DNA from: Hansfordia pulvinata
Taxonomy: Eukaryota; Ascomycota; Sordariomycetes; Xylariales
Direction: 5' to 3'
DNA length: 64,000 bases
Assembly (NCBI GenBank): GCA_006538405.1
Contig: BJKQ01000009.1
Location: 248,001-312,000 of the forward strand
The notes below the pieces were generated by a model, which was given only the letters and a program-made list of their open reading frames with translations, had not been told where the DNA came from and did not search any database. Both the position numbers and the translations under genes were made by a program. Each line of letters opens with the position of its first letter. The stretch's first letter is position 1. Positions 12,198-24,181 of this stretch are shown here, piece after piece.

Positions 12198-12263
<66 letters not shown>
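12198..12263. repeat. (CAG)22 trinucleotide microsatellite
   Basis: There are 22 uninterrupted CAG units, preceded by CAGCAGCAGTAGTAG and followed by GAGGAGCAGCAG. It would encode a poly-Ala run on the minus strand, but the surrounding ORF (12288-12052) has no other protein-like sequence, so I treat it as non-coding. Confidence 0.95.
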
Positions 12264-12266
<3 letters not shown>

Positions 12267-14480
12267 GAGCAGCAGCGCCCACGATCACAATCCTGAGTTA
12301 GCGTGGCTGGAGGTCGGTCGGAGAAAACCCGATCGCCTGGGTCTCGCCTGGCTGATCAGGCAGGCTACTACGGGAGCCGTGTTGCGCACGGGAAGGAGGA
12401 CAGGATCACCTTGTTCAACCATTTGCGGTAGGCCATCCCTGAGGCACCCACGAGACGAGAAGACCCCCCAGTCCCGCCGTGCCGTGGCCGTGGCCGAGGC
12501 CGTAGTCGCGTCCCGCGGTCCGTGTTGCGCACCGTCTTTGTCCGTCCTTCCGCCCGTCCGTCTCTGTCCGTTAGGTACCTCAACTGAGGCGACCAGACTG
12601 GCAGATCCAGTCGGGTGTGCAATCGAACAGGACTGCTCAGGGCGTACAGATGCGCCCCTGCCGTGCTGGATGGAGCCGTCAATAACGGAGCCCTCAATCC
12701 TTCCTCGACACACTCACCCACACCGAACTACACTGTATCGTACACCCTCACCTTACAGTACGAGCCGGTACGGTACTTGGCACCGCTGCTAAGCTTTTGC
12801 CATCCACCCTCCTACAGTAGGGGCCCCCAGTCTCGCCCTCGAATTCCGCACGCCCATACATCGAGAAAAGATTGACGGCTTCTTGCCACTGCAGCCAGCC
12901 GCGTTCTCACTCCTCGCCTCTGACTAAGTTGCCTGCTGCTGCCTTCCACGCCTGCGGCCTTCGTCCCGGCCCAAAACCACGAGAACTCCCACCTTGGCCT
13001 CCCCACCGCTTCTTGGCTGCAGACTCGCCCTTCGCCGTTGCCCGGCGCGTTGATTGCAACGTCATCAATCCCATCTCTGCCGCCCCCTCCGCCGCCGTTG
13101 CCCGAGGCGCTTCCCGGCCCTGCCACAACCACCCGCGACCGCGCCGATTCCAACAACCGACGTGCGGAAGCCATGCTCCCTGCGCCACTACAGCCTCGAC
13201 ATTGTCTGGATCTGCCCAATTTGTCTGCCGGTCACGTCACCGCAGCCGCCGCCACGGCCGCCGCTGCTTCCAGCCTCCTGTGGTGATCCGGCTCTGCGCC
13301 GAAGAGATCCGGCTCTGCGCCGACGCCTCTCTGCCCGTGATCGCGTGCCTCACCCCACACTTATCATCACTCCGCAACAAGCCCGCCGCAATCCTCTCTT
13401 GGAGCCCAGACTCAGCGTCTATCTGTGACCGCACCCCGCCGCGCAGAGCACGACAACACACTGCACCGTCGCTACGACCCCCCGAGCCGCCCTGGTCTCC
13501 TCCAAAGTTTCGGCTCGCCATTCGCCAACTTGGGTGCGTAGGCTCACTTACTTGCGCGCCTAGTATTTCCGTCATTTCTCGCCTCAATCTCCTCTCCCGC
13601 AACCGATTTGGCATTCCTTGCAACCTCTGCCTCCGACCATCGCCCGACTCTACACGCCGCCCCTCCCGACAGGCCTGCCTTGCCTCGACCTCGACGACTT
13701 CGATCTAGTTCTGCAGTCTGAACTTTCGGCCGCCCCGCGTCTACCCAGGAAACCTCCAGTCCTCCTAAACCGGCTGTCCTACGTCTGCTGCTGTGCGATT
13801 GTCGCCTCGTGTCTGCGTTCTTAGGCAACTCTGGTCATCAGTCTTCACCCCTGGCCCTTCCGGCTCCCCGGCCAGAAACCCTGGCCATTCGGTCGTTGTA
13901 CAAAGCAGCGCCACTCCGAAGCACCCACAGCGCCCATTGGCAGTTGCCTACAGCCTGAGCTTGCCGTGTACAGTGAATACGAGCGCGCATCGAGTCGTAT
14001 CAACCTGCAGGCTACCATACCGCTGACCCTGCCGGGCACACGGCTGGCACTGCGGATTTATCTGCATAGCGCTTCATGTCTAACGACGCGCCCAGCAGGC
14101 TACCTATCACATCCAACCTCGACGGCAACTCGGCCCTGCAGTAGTGTCATCTCTTGCTTCTAGGCTGGCCCTGCTGAACAGCTGCGTCTTGTGGCCATTG
14201 GTCGACTTACGCCAGGCACCGCCTCCTTGCGAACCGGATCCTGGCAGGCGACGGCCACAGTGGTGGAATTGTATGCGCAGCGGAGGAATAGAGTCGCATC
14301 TCTCGGTGCTCAATCAGCTGGTGTAAATCCTGACCCTGGAGGTAGCACGAAACGCTGGCAGGTCGGCGGCTACTGGGCACCCGTCTGGGACGTTGGAGCT
14401 GAGCCCGTCCGAGCCCCAAGACTCTCGACTACATTGGCCTGAACAAGCCTTGAACACTCGACATTTCTATATAAGACACG
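12264..14480 (+). promoter_or_regulatory. Long C/T-rich upstream region and probable 5' leader of the acuK/ERT1 gene
   Basis: About 2.2 kb upstream of the start codon is strongly pyrimidine- and C-rich on the plus strand (especially 12700-13900), as fungal transcribed leaders often are. It contains several short upstream ORFs, and one long ORF (12872-13708) whose composition simply reflects the C/T bias. An 18-bp sequence GATCCGGCTCTGCGCCGA is duplicated at 13285 and 13306. Leader length and transcription start are inferred. Confidence 0.45.
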
Positions 14481-16806
14481 ATGCCAGCCGACGTGGATGA
14501 AAATGGGGCTGAGACCTCGGACGCTCTCTCCGATCACGAGAGGACTGACGGGGATAGTATAGAGCCTACAAACCTCCATGACGACGAAGACGACGAGAAG
14601 ATGCTTGCAGACCACACATCTCCCGAGGCGAGCGACGCCGCAGTGCCCGTTAAGAAGAAGTATGACCCCAAGGACCCTTCGCGCCCGAGAAGGAAAAAGG
14701 CTAGGCGGGCGTGTTTTGCCTGTCAGAGAGCCCATTTGACATGCGGTAAGTTCAAATACCGAACACCCAGGGGAGATGTGCCATTCGCCGACCGACGGCA
14801 GCTAATACCCCCCAGGCGACGAACGGCCTTGTCTGAGGTGCGTGAAGAGGGGGCTCGCAGAGGCCTGCCAAGACGGGATCAGAAAAAAGGCAAAGTACCT
14901 GCACGACGCGCCTCCAGAGGCTCTTGGACCGGTACTCGGGCCCAATTACAACGCCAATGCGGTCGCCAGATCGCCCAACGGAAGACACCCGTCCAATGCA
15001 ACGGCGACGTCCGAGACATCGTCCTTCTTCCAACAGCCGGATGCCTCGCCCTCGTACCCCTCCTTGTTCAACGGGAATGGGCACACCCAAGCCTCACCCC
15101 TGGCGGACGGGCATCCTTACGGAAGCCAGCAGTCGCCGGTCTCACCAAGCTTCCAGCCCGTCAACGGTACTGGAGCCGCACAATTAGGGGGGCTGTCGGT
15201 GCAACCACCAAATCAGATGTCACAATTTCAAGGCCCGCTCTTTGACCCGAGCAACCCGGCAATCTTCAACTTCGATCTAGAAGGGCTCAACTTCGGTAGT
15301 CACTATGGTGCCCTCGAGTTCGGTATGTTGGGCCACATGTCCTCGGGCGCTGCCGAAACCCCCACCAACGAGGCCATGGCCCCTCAGTCGGCCAGCTCGG
15401 ACTTGAACTTCAACCCGGCCGCCATGTTCTCGAACGGGAATGGCTTCAACCAGCTGTACGACAATGGCATGGTTGACAGTTTCGTCAACATGGACCAGAC
15501 CAAGAACACACTGTTTGCCCAGGGCAATCTGCAGCACGGGCTACCACACGCTTATGCAGTCGCAGCTGCTGGCCCGACCCCCAATAGCCTGGACAGTCCT
15601 GGGACGGACAATACAGCCAGCCCGCAGACGCTGGGGTACGAGAATTCCCCCAACGCGGCGCATCACCCGGCGCCCACGGGCCAGCATGGTCAGAACATGG
15701 GTGCCCAGGCTTTGCAGCAACAACAATCGCAAAGAATGAAGCGCAACCGCCGGCGATCGCCGTCATCACTCGAGGCGGCCCCGATGCCCTTTTTGATGAA
15801 GCGCGCTCGGGACCCCACTAGCATATATGAAAATATCGTCGAGCCGTATCCATATCTGACCGGGTTTCACAACCTGATCTACTTGATAGGAGAGAGATTC
15901 GACGCGAACCAGAACCTGCGAATAGCCAAGTCTTTAGCAAGGATTCGACCTTCCTTCATGGCGTGTACACACACGCTGAACCGCTCGGATCTTGTCTTCA
16001 TGGAAAAGTGTCTGCAGCGGGCCTTGTTCGAGTACGAGGAGTTCATGGGGCTTTTCCCCTCGCCGACGATTGTGTGTCGGAGAACCGGAGAGGTTGTGGC
16101 TGTTAATAAGGAGTTTGTCTCCGTGACCGGATGGACGAGGGACATTCTTCTGGGTAAAAAACCCAACATGAATGTCAACACAGGCGGAACCAGCACGGCG
16201 TCCGCCAGTCAGTCAGAGGTAGTGGCGCCAACTCCCAAAAAGAAGAGGAGGCTTTCTAACGATGGGCAACAGAACTTGCATCCCGGAGAGGGGCAGAAGA
16301 AGTCGAAACCACGGGACCAAGCAGTGTTTGTGGCCGAGCTCATGGATCCCGAGAGCGTGTGCAAATTCTACGACGACTTCTCGCAGCTTGCTTTCAACGA
16401 TAGCCGCGGGCGCGCAGTGCGCGACTGCGACTTACTCAAGTACCGCACCAAGGAGATGCAGGACCACATGAACGCGATGAGCGGCCCGGAGCAGCTACCG
16501 CCTCAGGCATCGCCGCCAACCAAGGCGGGGAGTGGCAAGGACCCGCGTGGTAGCATTCTGAGCAGCCGCGTGACGCGCATAGACGGGGAGCACGGCATCT
16601 CGAAGCTGGAGAGGGCCGGCAAGGTGCACTGCACGGGGAATTGGTCGGTCAAGCAGGACGTTTTCGGCATTCCCATGCTGCTCATTTTGAACGTAAGTGA
16701 CAATTTCCCGCCGAGGCTCCCACTCTTTTTTGATTTTGACTCACTGACGTGCGAACAGTTCCTGCCGCGGTACGACCACGCCAAGGCGCAGCATCTCGCC
16801 GTATGA
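14481..16806 (+). CDS. acuK: Zn2Cys6 transcription activator of gluconeogenesis, AcuK/ERT1 family
   Basis: This is a nuclear DNA-binding regulator that in Aspergillus (AcuK) and yeast (Ert1/Rds2) activates gluconeogenic genes on non-fermentable carbon sources. An acidic N-terminus leads to the Zn2Cys6 cluster [20 protein letters not shown], completed by [12 protein letters not shown], and the family signature [21 protein letters not shown]-like segment ([22 protein letters not shown]) and a C-terminal conserved block ([15 protein letters not shown]) follow. Exons are 14481-14745, 14816-16692 and 16759-16806, giving 729 residues. Intron 1 (70 nt, GTAAGT...CCAG) splits the zinc cluster after Cys-Gly. 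Intron 2 (66 nt, GTAAGT...CAG) is a multiple of three with no stop, so retention would insert 22 residues. The start is the first ATG in frame. Orthology to acuK rather than acuM rests on the zinc-cluster sequence. Confidence 0.92.
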
Positions 16807-17820
16807 TGTCCGGCTTCACGCGAGCATTGCGGTTTATGACGAAACGAGTTAAACGTCGAAGACGCGATATGGCACGGGATACGAAGTCCTTGCCATCGAT
16901 GAGGTGTCCTATGACGAAAGCGCAAGCATCCTATTACCATTCTGACTCGTTTGGAATTCGTTCCTCTTTTTATGCTCCTTTTTGTCATCTTTCTTTTCTC
17001 GGCCTGTCGACTTCCTCCCCTGTCTGACGATACCGAGAGCTGCGAACTGCATGGGAAGGCGTTGGCGGAAGGCGGGCTTGACAAACGTCGTCTTGATTTT
17101 CGGTCTTTTTCTGTTGCTTCTTTCTGTTTTGTGTTTTTTTTCTTCCGTTATTCGAGTATACCCAGAAGGATGTACTGTGAGCCTGGTCCGCGAGGGGCCT
17201 CCGCTTACGGAGATAGTTCGCGTTAAGGGGGCAGATAGGTAGGCAAATTGCCACTTGGCCGGGGAGAGGAATGAAGCGGCGGGCCGCCTCTCGCGGCCGC
17301 GCCTGAGTATTCTATGATTTCGAACGTCCCGTCTTCCCAACTGGTTACTTGATTCGCGAGGTGGGCATCGCCACACGTCGCGCAGAGTGCAGAGTGAGGT
17401 GCGCCAAGCACAAGTCTTATTGATTTGAGTCTTATGTTCCAGATGTGTAGAGTAGGTACCTAAACACCGAATACCTAAACACCGAATGCTACGCAAAGCC
17501 CAGGTTCGAGGCTGGGGCTCGCCCCCGCCCATTGCGTCTCTCCTGCGCGAGTGTGCTATCTACAAAGTTGCTAGCAGGAGTGCCCGACCTGCCTCTCTAC
17601 CCGAGGGTGGGGGATGGGATGATCATATAGAGCTAAGAGTGGGGGAGCAGAGAAGCTGGGCATGCGGGAATAGGCAGGGTGAGGACGCCTTGTACGCCGC
17701 TGTCCCTGCTTCCGTGATGCACGTATTGCCTCTCTCTCTGTCTTTCGCGTGTTCGGGTTGTCAACCTCTGTCAGAACCCCCATCCCCTAATCTAATATTT
17801 CCAAGCGTGGCGATGCGAGA
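16807..17820. other. Convergent 3' intergenic region, acuK / riboflavin kinase
   Basis: The two genes converge here over 1 kb. A T-rich stretch at 16960-17160 fits an acuK 3' UTR. A perfect 15-bp tandem duplication (ACCTAAACACCGAAT) lies at 17458-17487. No gene is supported. Confidence 0.5.
17458..17487. repeat. 15-bp perfect tandem duplication
   Basis: The unit ACCTAAACACCGAAT occurs twice back to back (17458-17472 and 17473-17487), directly after a GGTACC palindrome. It probably arose by a local slippage-type duplication. Confidence 0.9.
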
Positions 17821-18980
17821 CTACCGAACCAACCACGCCGCGTCAAGCGAGCCCTGCACCTTGTCCTCCCCCGCCTCGGCGACAGCGGCAGCATCAGCAG
17901 CAGCAGCAGCAGGGGCGGCGGCGGCGGCGGAGGAGGAGACGACGACGGGGACGGCCCCGGCCCCGGCCGCCGGGGTCCAGGCGGGGCGGGCGAGGCTGGC
18001 GCGGGCGACGTCGCAGTCGGTGGCGATGTCGTCGACGAGGTGGCGCAGGGAGGGGTAGTCGCCGCGCTCGGGGCGGACGAAGCCGAGGAGCAGGAGGCGC
18101 AGGGGCCGGGCGTAGAAGTCGGCGCCGAAGCGGCGCAGGACGTGGACCTCGGCGGAGCGGGCGGCGTTGCCGTAGAAGGGGTTGTAGCCGATGGACATGA
18201 CCATCGGGTAGACGTGCCAGCGGTCCTGGGGCTGCGCTGGCGGGGGCGGGGGCGGGGGGGACTGGGTTGTTGTTGTTTTTGTTGTTCTGGTGGTGTGGGC
18301 TGTTGTGTGGTGGTGGGTGCTGATGTGGCGCTGTTGTTGTTGTTGTTGTTGGTGGTTGTCGTCGTCGTCGTGTCGGTGGTTGAGGAGGGCGCTGATGATG
18401 GCGGTGGCAGGGAGGGGGTTCGTGGTTATCGTCGAGGGGTCCGAGGGGCTCGAGGCGGCGGCGTCAAAGTCCGGGTGCGCGGGCGGTAGGCACAGCGAGG
18501 CGTAGCCGAAGTAGACGCCCGACTGGGCGTTGGCGATCCAGGGCGTCGCGGCCTCGTCGACGGGCAGGTTGGCGGTTGGGATGCCGAGCTGCGCGGGCGC
18601 GAGTTGAGTTAGTCCCTCCCTTTTTTTTTTTCTTGTTGACTTTTCTTTTTTTTTTTCCCTCATCCGGTCTTTGTCGTCATGATGTCAATTCTGTCACACA
18701 CACACACACACACACCCATCTGATCTCCGGCATTGACGTGAGACTTGTCGAATCTGGGGAGGCGCGAGTCGACCGAGCTGGCATGACGACGGAAAAGAAA
18801 AATAGAGAAGAAGGCAAAACTCACCTCCTTGGACCCCCGGCCGAAGCCGGAGATGACCAGCCCCTCCATGCGCAGCGGGTACGGCGGCTCCGGGCCCGAG
18901 TCCGGGCAGACGATGGGCGGGCGCGACGAGGGCGCGGGCGCGGGCGCGGCGGGCGCGGCTGCGCCGTCTTGGGCGGTCAT
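17821..18980 (-). CDS. FMN1: Riboflavin kinase with low-complexity insert
   Basis: Riboflavin kinase (EC 2.7.1.26) phosphorylates riboflavin with ATP to make FMN, the first step to flavin cofactors. Exon 1 is 18980-18825 (52 codons, ending GFGRGSKE) and exon 2 is 18588-17821. The intron is 236 nt with a GTGAGT donor, an optimal GACTAACTC branch site and a GCGCAG acceptor. The splice reads [20 protein letters not shown], joining the glycine-rich nucleotide loop to the PTAN motif that binds Mg and [27 protein letters not shown] and [16 protein letters not shown] complete the fold. The protein is 307 residues because about 75 residues of His/Gln/Thr/Pro repeats are inserted between the two core halves, plus an Ala-rich insert near the C-terminus. 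Both inserts are probably surface loops, so activity is likely retained. Confidence 0.95.
18695..18714. repeat. (CA)10 dinucleotide repeat in riboflavin kinase intron
   Basis: Ten CA units sit inside the intron, near long T/C runs at about 18618-18658. They account for the intron's unusual length. Confidence 0.9.
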
Positions 18981-21227
18981 GATTCGGGTCCGATAGGGAA
19001 CTCGGCTTCGATCCGCGGGGGGGGGGCAAAGGTGTGGTGGCTGACTAGGTGACGGAGGTCGGCTGGTTGCGCGCGGCACAAGAGTCCGGCCGAGGCCTCG
19101 TCGGCGGCTGGCGGGCGGGCGGGCGGACGTGCCTCGGGATGTGTGATGGGACGGCGGGGTTCGCAGGGGGTTGATCGATCGGCGGTCGTGGGTGGTATAG
19201 TGGTAGTGGTGGTGGTGGTTGCGTCAGGGAGGGGTCCGTCTGTGTAATGCGCGGGCGTGTCCCTGGTGGTAGTGGTGGTGGTTCTCGAGGGGGCGTGGAA
19301 AGGAGAGGCGCAATGCGAAGCGGGGTGGGCGCCGTGGAGGGGCTGATATTGGCGGTGGTGATGGAAGTGGACGGAAGGCCGTCGGGATTGAAAAGAAAAA
19401 GGAAGAAAAAAAAAGAGTCAAGGTAAGGCTAAGAACCATCCAAGCTACTAAGTTACGGCGTCGGTCTATGACTAATGCAGCGAACGTGGTGACATAGCAA
19501 GCCAGCCCATCCCGGTATTCCCGGCTGGGCCGAACTCGCCCCGGCCGCCCGTTGTGCACTTCCCAACACCTATGGAAACCCTCTTTTCTGCTTGAGAGCG
19601 TAGTCAGGCTCTCGCCTGGGCGCATCACGTTTGATCTGTTGAATGGACCTCACGAGGCCATATCGTAGCTCGGCCGGCTTGAGAGCGGGGGCCTGATCAG
19701 GGGCCCCGCCGAAGCCACCCGTCGACGTGAACAACAAATCGCCAGGCTCGCGAGATGTCGAGCAACACGAAGCACCCACACCAGAGGCGGACGGTCAGCA
19801 AAGGAAGCTGTAAGCAAACGTGTCTTTGGCGTTGTTTTTTTTCTTTCTGTTTTTCTGTTATGTTGTCCTCGGCGCGAACCTGTCCCCTCGCCGCGAGCAC
19901 CCGTTTGGAGCCAGCCATCGTCAGGCTTCTGCTGGTGCAAACTGACCTGGTCGCCGCGAGGGCTCTCGAGCTCCGCGCTGGAGAAGACTATTACTTTGGG
20001 TGAGAACATGGGCCTTCTGGCACTTGGTGGGTGGTGTCATCCCGCATTCAAAGGCCAATCTAAATCTTGCCACCATGGGCCACAATCGTCCGAAACGTGA
20101 CAATTGATCATCCTGGCCACCCAAGCCACGGCGTGTCTCGTTTGTAGCATCCGGCCATGAGTGCCATCACAAGTCATCTCCCTCTGATCTTGGCCGCAGA
20201 TTAGATTGATAAGGCCATTTCGCCATGATGATAAGAATCCCGAGGCAGCTACCGGCCGTTCGCCTCCGCACCGTAGGCGCCAATGGCGACCAGAGGCACA
20301 CCGAGCTGCCCTCTTCTCCCTCGCCGCGGGGCCGAACGCAAAGCCTCGACCTCCAGGATCAGGGGTCGTAAACCGCTCACAATGTCCACTTGCTGCTCTT
20401 CACGCCCGGGGTATCACTGCTGTCCTTGTTGCTGCGGCTGCGGATGCAAGGCCGGCTCTGCGGCCACGCCGAAAGGGCAGCTGTGAGAGAGTGGCAGACA
20501 CTTCTGCCCAGGCAATATGTGCTTATTCACTTGTTGAGTCTCAGCTCATGTAAGATTCAGCCCATCTGGATATCCACGGTGTTCTGCTGGTCGAATCTTC
20601 GGACCTGTGATGGACACTGAAATGGCACGGCGCCAGCTTGCGGGAGCCTCGGTGGTTGAGGCCGCTCTGAGGCCCTCAGTGATCATACTTCCGGCCGGCT
20701 TCAATTTTCTCTTGCGGCCGCGGTGGAGAACTCCTCTCAGCCTCAGCTGCCGCGACGAGGCGAAGCCAATCAGCTTCCATTGCGACCGGGTGTAGGTCCC
20801 CAGTGGCTCTCGGGCATGAAGGTGCCGTTCCGCCGCTCGAGGGTGGCGTCGGAGGCAAATGGTCCAGGCCCGTTGGCTGACGGACGCACCAGCAGAACAA
20901 GCCTGCGCAAAGTCCACCCGTGTCCACTGAGGCGATCTCTAGGCCGGACGGCAGGCGAAAGAAGCCGGGCCAGTGCGGCATTGGTTGCACTCATCGTGGT
21001 GGAAGGTCTACAGCATCTCGTCTCCAAGCCTCACTCGCGTGGTCAGCCGCTCCAGCGAGGAACAGGACTGTTTCACAGTCGCTTCACTTGAATCGCGCCA
21101 GTGATCGCAGTCTTTCAAACGGTTCATCAATCGTTTCCAGATCGCAATGCCACTTCGGTTCGTCTTCAATGATGAACGCCCGTGCAGGCCTGGCTTTTCT
21201 CTATATTTAATTTGTCACTAGGAGATC
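18981..21227. other. Intergenic region upstream of riboflavin kinase
   Basis: About 2.2 kb holds the riboflavin kinase promoter side (18981-19450, with simple G/T-rich repeats) and the downstream side of the small secreted gene. ORFs here do not join across plausible introns or resemble proteins. I see no gene. Confidence 0.45.
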
Positions 21228-21652
21228 TCAACTGTTGATACTTTCCAGAAGACGCGCCGTGACACGTTCGGGCACGTCCCTAGTCTTCTCGTCGAGCCTT
21301 TTGCCATCCTTCCAGACCTCCACCGTCTTCACATCGTTCGGTATCCTGAGCTCCTCGCCGTCCTCAAGCTTGGTACGCATAATTCGAGCGTGATTTACGA
21401 GCCATTGCATGGGTTCCTCCCCCTTACGTATACTCTCGGGTATGGCCTGCAAAAATGTGAGCTCGGGAGCCTTGTGAGGGGAAAGAGGGAGTGGAGGAGG
21501 CCGGGGCGTACCTTGTCGAGGTCAACGTCGTCCAGATAGCCGCCGGCTCCCCGGCGCAGGAGGCCGACGGGCTTGGGGCTGCCGCTCTGCAGGGGCAGAG
21601 CGCTGACGCCCAGCGCCAGGGTGACGAAGAGGGTGGCCACGGAGAATCTCAT
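21228..21652 (-). CDS. Small secreted protein, 119 aa, unknown function
   Basis: Exon 1 is 21652-21512 (47 codons) and exon 2 is 21446-21228 (72 codons plus stop). The 65-nt intron has a GTACGC donor and TTTTTGCAG acceptor and is phase 0. The product begins with a clear signal peptide (MRFSVATLFVTLALGVSALP). A dibasic site (LLRR, then GAGGYLDD) could be a Kex2 cleavage point, after which a charged, mostly helical mature part (MQWLVNHARIMRTKLEDGEE, then VERT-type charged helices) follows. It has no cysteines, unlike classic effectors. I do not recognise the family. The splice is supported by reading frame, signal peptide and consensus sites together; expression is unproven. Confidence 0.7.
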
Positions 21653-24181
21653 GGCTGCTGGTTTTTGGTAGGGGAGTCTGGCGGGTATTCGGCGGTGCGC
21701 GGGTCTCTCCGGTTTGCGTTGAGAATGCTGTTGCTCTTTGGAATCGCAGATGGCCGGGCAGCCACTGCCTTTTTATCATGCCCCCGAGCCCTGTCACGAC
21801 ATGGCGCGTGGCGAGCCTCAGGGCCCACGGCTCCGCGGTGCTCTGGAAGACGACCTTCCGCAAAGGGGGAAGAACAACAGGCTCGAAAGAGCTCTGGCCG
21901 AAGACCGGAGAGATGTTCCTTGCCACGGGGGAACTGGCGAGTGAGCAATTTACTGTGAACGACCTCGACTCTTTCCTTCCGAGTTCTTGGCGCAGAGCTT
22001 TGGCCCGGCGGAGGGCGAAGAAGGTGGGGATGAGAAGGCGGGAGGCGAGGGCGACGGAGGCAAAGAGGGGTTTTGAAGCCGCAAGTGAATGCTGCGGGCC
22101 ATGCAACTGATGGCATCTGACATGGAAGCCGGCGTGGACTCTCTCTTGTCTCGCCGCTTCCGCCTTGTCAAACTCGTGCGTCTGCCCCTGTCTTACGTGC
22201 TGGCCGGCATTGAGCTTCCGCACCAGGATAGATTATCAGAGTCGGCGTGGGCTGCGGTTTGCGTGCATCCATGGTGCAACCGCCCACTAGACATGCCATT
22301 CAGGGAAAATAGGTAAAGCTCCACGTTGGCGTGACTGGCAGCATCGTGGTTCTCTCCCCTTGTCAGCCGTCCTGCAAACCCCGGCGTAGTCCAAGAGCCA
22401 TTTCCAGCAGCCAGCATGAAGCTGTCGCGGAACTCGCCCCCGCGAGCACGCTGCAGCTCCAGGCTGCCATCGAGAACCCGGCCGTGGCAGTCCGGGCCCT
22501 TGCGGTCGCTTCTGGATACGCTCACCGGCAAGTCGATGGGTGTGCGAGCGAGGGGCAGCTCATCCGGAGCAGTGCAGTGCAGGAAGTCTTCTACGGCCGG
22601 CAATCTCGAGATCACGATTCGGGCGCTGATATGGCGCAAGTTGCCACACGAAGTGGTCATCCGGCCGACTCGCATCGCCTTGAGCATCGACGAGCCACCA
22701 GAGAGTACTCCCCACTGCTGTCGGGGCCCACGGACTTCCGGCCCCGGCCGCACTGCCTGACTACGTCCCGTCCCGGGCCGTGTACAGGGCAGAGTACGAG
22801 TAACAACGCATAAAATGCCGTGGCAAGCAGGCCGTGCCCTGCCGGCCCCGATAGGTCCGCCGCATAACGTGGCGTTCGTCCCGGTGTGCGTCACGTGGTC
22901 CGCGCGAAAAGGGACCCTGCGGCTGCGCCCTGCTGTTGGATTCCGGCCGTGACGACGTGGGGCTTTTTCTGACGCCGTGTGAGTATCTTTTGGGTTGTCT
23001 GCCAAGGGCGCCAGGGAGAATCATCATTGCTTCATGCCTGTCCCCTGCTGCAGAAGCGTTGCTGCCACCCATCCCCCCCGCTCCGCTCGTGTGCGCCTTG
23101 TCCTGCACTGACTCTACTTACAGGGGGGTGGGTGGTTGGGCATAGACGGGGACCTTCTACCATGGCACCATGGCCACGAGCGGGCACGGGCACGGGCAGG
23201 GATGGAATGGAACCCTGCGAGGTGGGCTGCGGGCTGGTCTGCTTATCCGAAGAAAATCGTGCTATCGCCTGGTGAAGAACACTTTGGATATCACACACTC
23301 ACAGGTCGTAAGATCATTTTACATCTTGTGTCAAGTTTCCATAACGTCTTTTCAATCCACTTACACGCATCTAGCCTGACTTGATACTGCCTCTACGGGT
23401 TACATCCTCTGCTGCCAGAACACTCCCAGCCGCGTGCTCGTAAAGGGGCTCTCAGAAGGGCCACGGCGACAGCTTTATCAGAGTGGTACGACTATGAGAG
23501 CAGGTGCCAGAATCACGCCACCCGGACCTCCTCGTCCCTCTCTTCTTATCGTATCGCATGGCCCGTCGTGCTGCGGGCTGACCAAAGGCCGAGAGAGCCG
23601 GACGACGACCACCCCCGCCCTCCAAAAGACGCATGAAGAGGGAAAACCCCCCCTTGCAAAAACGCGGCCGCTGGCGTGGGAAGAAGACATGCGTATGCCG
23701 GGGACCGCGTCCGCCCCTCCAGTGAGTGTGAGCCGCCTCGCAAGATGCCCGAATGATCGCCGCATCCCTGAAGTTGGTGTCCCGGGTGGATGGCGACAGG
23801 CCTGGACATTGCTCTGGCGGCGGTCTCTTGCTCCGCATTTCATCTTATTCCTTTCTCCAGTGCTTACCTTAGAGCACCACCCCTGCGCAGCTCTCAGGCC
23901 CATGTCGGTCGGTCGTGTGTAGGATTAGAAAAAGTAGGCACAATCACACTCTGCCTCGTGGTATGATATCTTAACTTAGACTGTACATTCTACTACACTG
24001 ATGTCTATCGCCCTCGCTAAAAATCAAGAAAGCAAGTCGTCTCATACACGGCGATACCACAAGGCCACCCGTCCGAAGTCCTTCCATCAGGGGCGTCCCG
24101 CGCGCATATCGCAGACATTGCCCACAGTAGCGCAGACCGGGCAGAGCAGTCGAGAGACTGACTTACCCCCGAGATAAAACA
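21653..24181. other. Intergenic region between small secreted gene and P450
   Basis: About 2.5 kb contains the promoter side of both divergent neighbours. One isolated TACTCGTA copy is at 22795 (reverse). A 270-codon minus-strand ORF (23005-22193) lacks recognisable domains and I do not call it. The 100 bases before 24182 are the probable P450 leader. Confidence 0.45.

Noticed and set aside
12872..13708. 278-codon plus-strand ORF
   Set aside because: Its composition (Pro, Ser, Arg, Ala) mirrors the C/T-rich leader, with no domain, no good start context and no intron-joined continuation. More likely untranslated leader of acuK.
22193..23005. 270-codon minus-strand ORF
   Set aside because: No recognisable motif, overlaps equally long ORFs on the other strand, and GC-rich DNA gives such ORFs by chance. 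Not excluded but not supportable.
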